Assembly (NCBI RefSeq): GCF_018063565.1
Contig: NZ_JAGPBB010000028.1
Coordinates: forward strand, 1 to 42,191
From: Rhodoferax sp.
GTDB taxonomy: Bacteria > Pseudomonadota > Gammaproteobacteria > Burkholderiales > Burkholderiaceae_C
Direction of reading: 5' to 3'
Length of the DNA: 42,191 bases
The notes under the pieces were generated by a model that was given only the letters and a program-made list of their open reading frames with translations, ran no database searches and was not told the DNA's origin. Positions 41,396 to 42,191 of the stretch are shown here, in pieces (within the stretch, counting starts at the first letter, position 1; each line of letters opens with the position of its first letter). The translations under genes were made by a program, and so were the position numbers.

Positions 41396-42191
41396 ATTTG
41401 TCCGAACTGTTTATCCGCCGTCCGGTGATGACGGTGCTGCTGAACCTGGCCATTGTGATGGCCGGCGTGATTGGTTTTCGAAGCATCCCGATTGCGGCGC
41501 TGCCCAGTTACGACACGCCGGTGATCAGTGTCAGCGCGAGTCTGCCCGGTGCCAGCCCGGAAACCATGGCCACCTCGGTGGCGTTGCCTCTGGAGAAACA
41601 GTTCCAGACGGTGCCCGGCCTGCAAACCATCAGCTCCACCAGCACCCTGGGAAACACCTCGCTGACGCTTGAATTTGAAGAAGGCCGCAACATTGACGCG
41701 GCCTCGGTAGATGTTCAGGCTGCGCTGTTGCGCGCCCAGCGTGCCTTGCCTGACGACATGACCAGCCCGCCGTCGTACCGCAAGGTCAACCCGGCTGATG
41801 CGCCGGTGCTGCTGATTTCGCTGCGCTCGCCCTCCATCGCGCCAGCCGATTTGCAGGACTATGCCGAGCATTTGATTTCACCCACCCTCTCGACCATCAG
41901 CGGCGTGGCACAGATCAACATCTTTGGCGCCAAACGCTATGCCGTGCGGGTGCGGGTGCAGCCCGACGCACTGGCGGCGCGTAACATGGGCCTGGACGAG
42001 GTGGCCGCCGCCCTGCGCGCCGCCAACGTCAACACACCAGTCGGCACGCTCGAAGGCCCCAAACAAACGCTGGTGCTGCAAGCCAACAAGCAGCTGAAAA
42101 ATGCCGCCGAATTTGGCGACCTGATCGTCAGTGTGCGTGGCGGCAACCCAGTGCGCCTGAAAGACGTGGCGCGCGTGGAAGACAGCCTGGA
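41392..42191 (+). CDS. RND multidrug efflux pump, MdtB/MdtC-like, N-terminal part cut by window edge
   Basis: ATG 41392 overlaps the adaptor stop (ATGA), and the frame stays open to the window end (266 codons of about 1,030 expected). The start NLSELFIRRPVMTVLLNLAIV is the standard HAE1 RND N-terminus with its first membrane helix, followed by the porter domain: SASLPGASPETMATSVALPLE, VDVQAALLRAQ and SYRKVNPADAPVLLI, which are closer to MdtB/MdtC than to AcrB. The pump would export drugs or other small molecules from the inner membrane and periplasm using the proton gradient. A second pump gene or an outer-membrane factor may lie to the right. Confidence 0.95.
   Translation, partial: MNLSELFIRRPVMTVLLNLAIVMAGVIGFRSIPIAALPSYDTPVISVSASLPGASPETMATSVALPLEKQFQTVPGLQTISSTSTLGNTSLTLEFEEGRNIDAASVDVQAALLRAQRALPDDMTSPPSYRKVNPADAPVLLISLRSPSIAPADLQDYAEHLISPTLSTISGVAQINIFGAKRYAVRVRVQPDALAARNMGLDEVAAALRAANVNTPVGTLEGPKQTLVLQANKQLKNAAEFGDLIVSVRGGNPVRLKDVARVEDSL

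Noticed and set aside
1-42191. CRISPR arrays, tRNA/rRNA genes, transposases, integrases, attachment sites
   Set aside because: Looked for on both strands and not seen; the window has compact operons with no mobile-element genes and no direct-repeat arrays beyond those listed.

Overview
The window looks like chromosomal DNA of a betaproteobacterium, most likely Burkholderiales of the Comamonadaceae type (Rhodoferax, Polaromonas or Acidovorax relatives). This is inferred from moderately high GC, the makeup of the secretion loci, and an FNR-type site written as TTGAC-N4-ATCAA. No rRNA, tRNA, CRISPR array, insertion sequence or phage gene was seen. Coding density is very high: no gap exceeds about 170 bp and many stop/start codons overlap as ATGA.

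Bases 1-26,892 are one minus-strand block coding a type VI secretion system (T6SS). In transcription order: an exported MORN-repeat protein, two tandem membrane Ser/Thr kinases with PEGA-like ends, a TssQ-like lipoprotein, the FHA protein TagH, a PP2C phosphatase (PppA), TssA, TssB, TssC, Hcp, TagJ, TssE, TssF, TssG, ClpV (TssH), VgrG, a HEAT-like solenoid protein, a 128-residue helical protein, TssK, TssL with an OmpA domain, and TssM, which runs off the left edge. The tssA-B-C-hcp-tagJ-E-F-G-clpV-vgrG order and the kinase/phosphatase/FHA switch resemble the Pseudomonas H1-T6SS (subtype i3). TssJ, TagF, PAAR and the TagQRST sensor proteins are not in the window.

Bases 27,063-38,150 (minus) are a type II secretion operon: gspG-H-I-J-K-L-M-N-D-E, a thioredoxin-fold gene, then gspF. 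gspC lies on the opposite strand, only 34 bp from gspG, and is translationally linked to two glutathione S-transferase genes (38,185-40,003). The right end (40,094-42,191) starts an RND efflux operon: a lipoprotein periplasmic adaptor and an MdtB/MdtC-like pump cut by the window edge.

The items most worth a second look are: the two unassigned genes between vgrG and tssK; the periplasmic MORN protein plus twin kinases as a possible replacement for the usual envelope sensor; two candidate T6SS promoters (upstream of the MORN gene and of tssA) whose -35 boxes sit inside near-identical inverted repeats; an FNR-like palindrome just upstream of tssA; and the redox genes embedded in or attached to the type II secretion genes.
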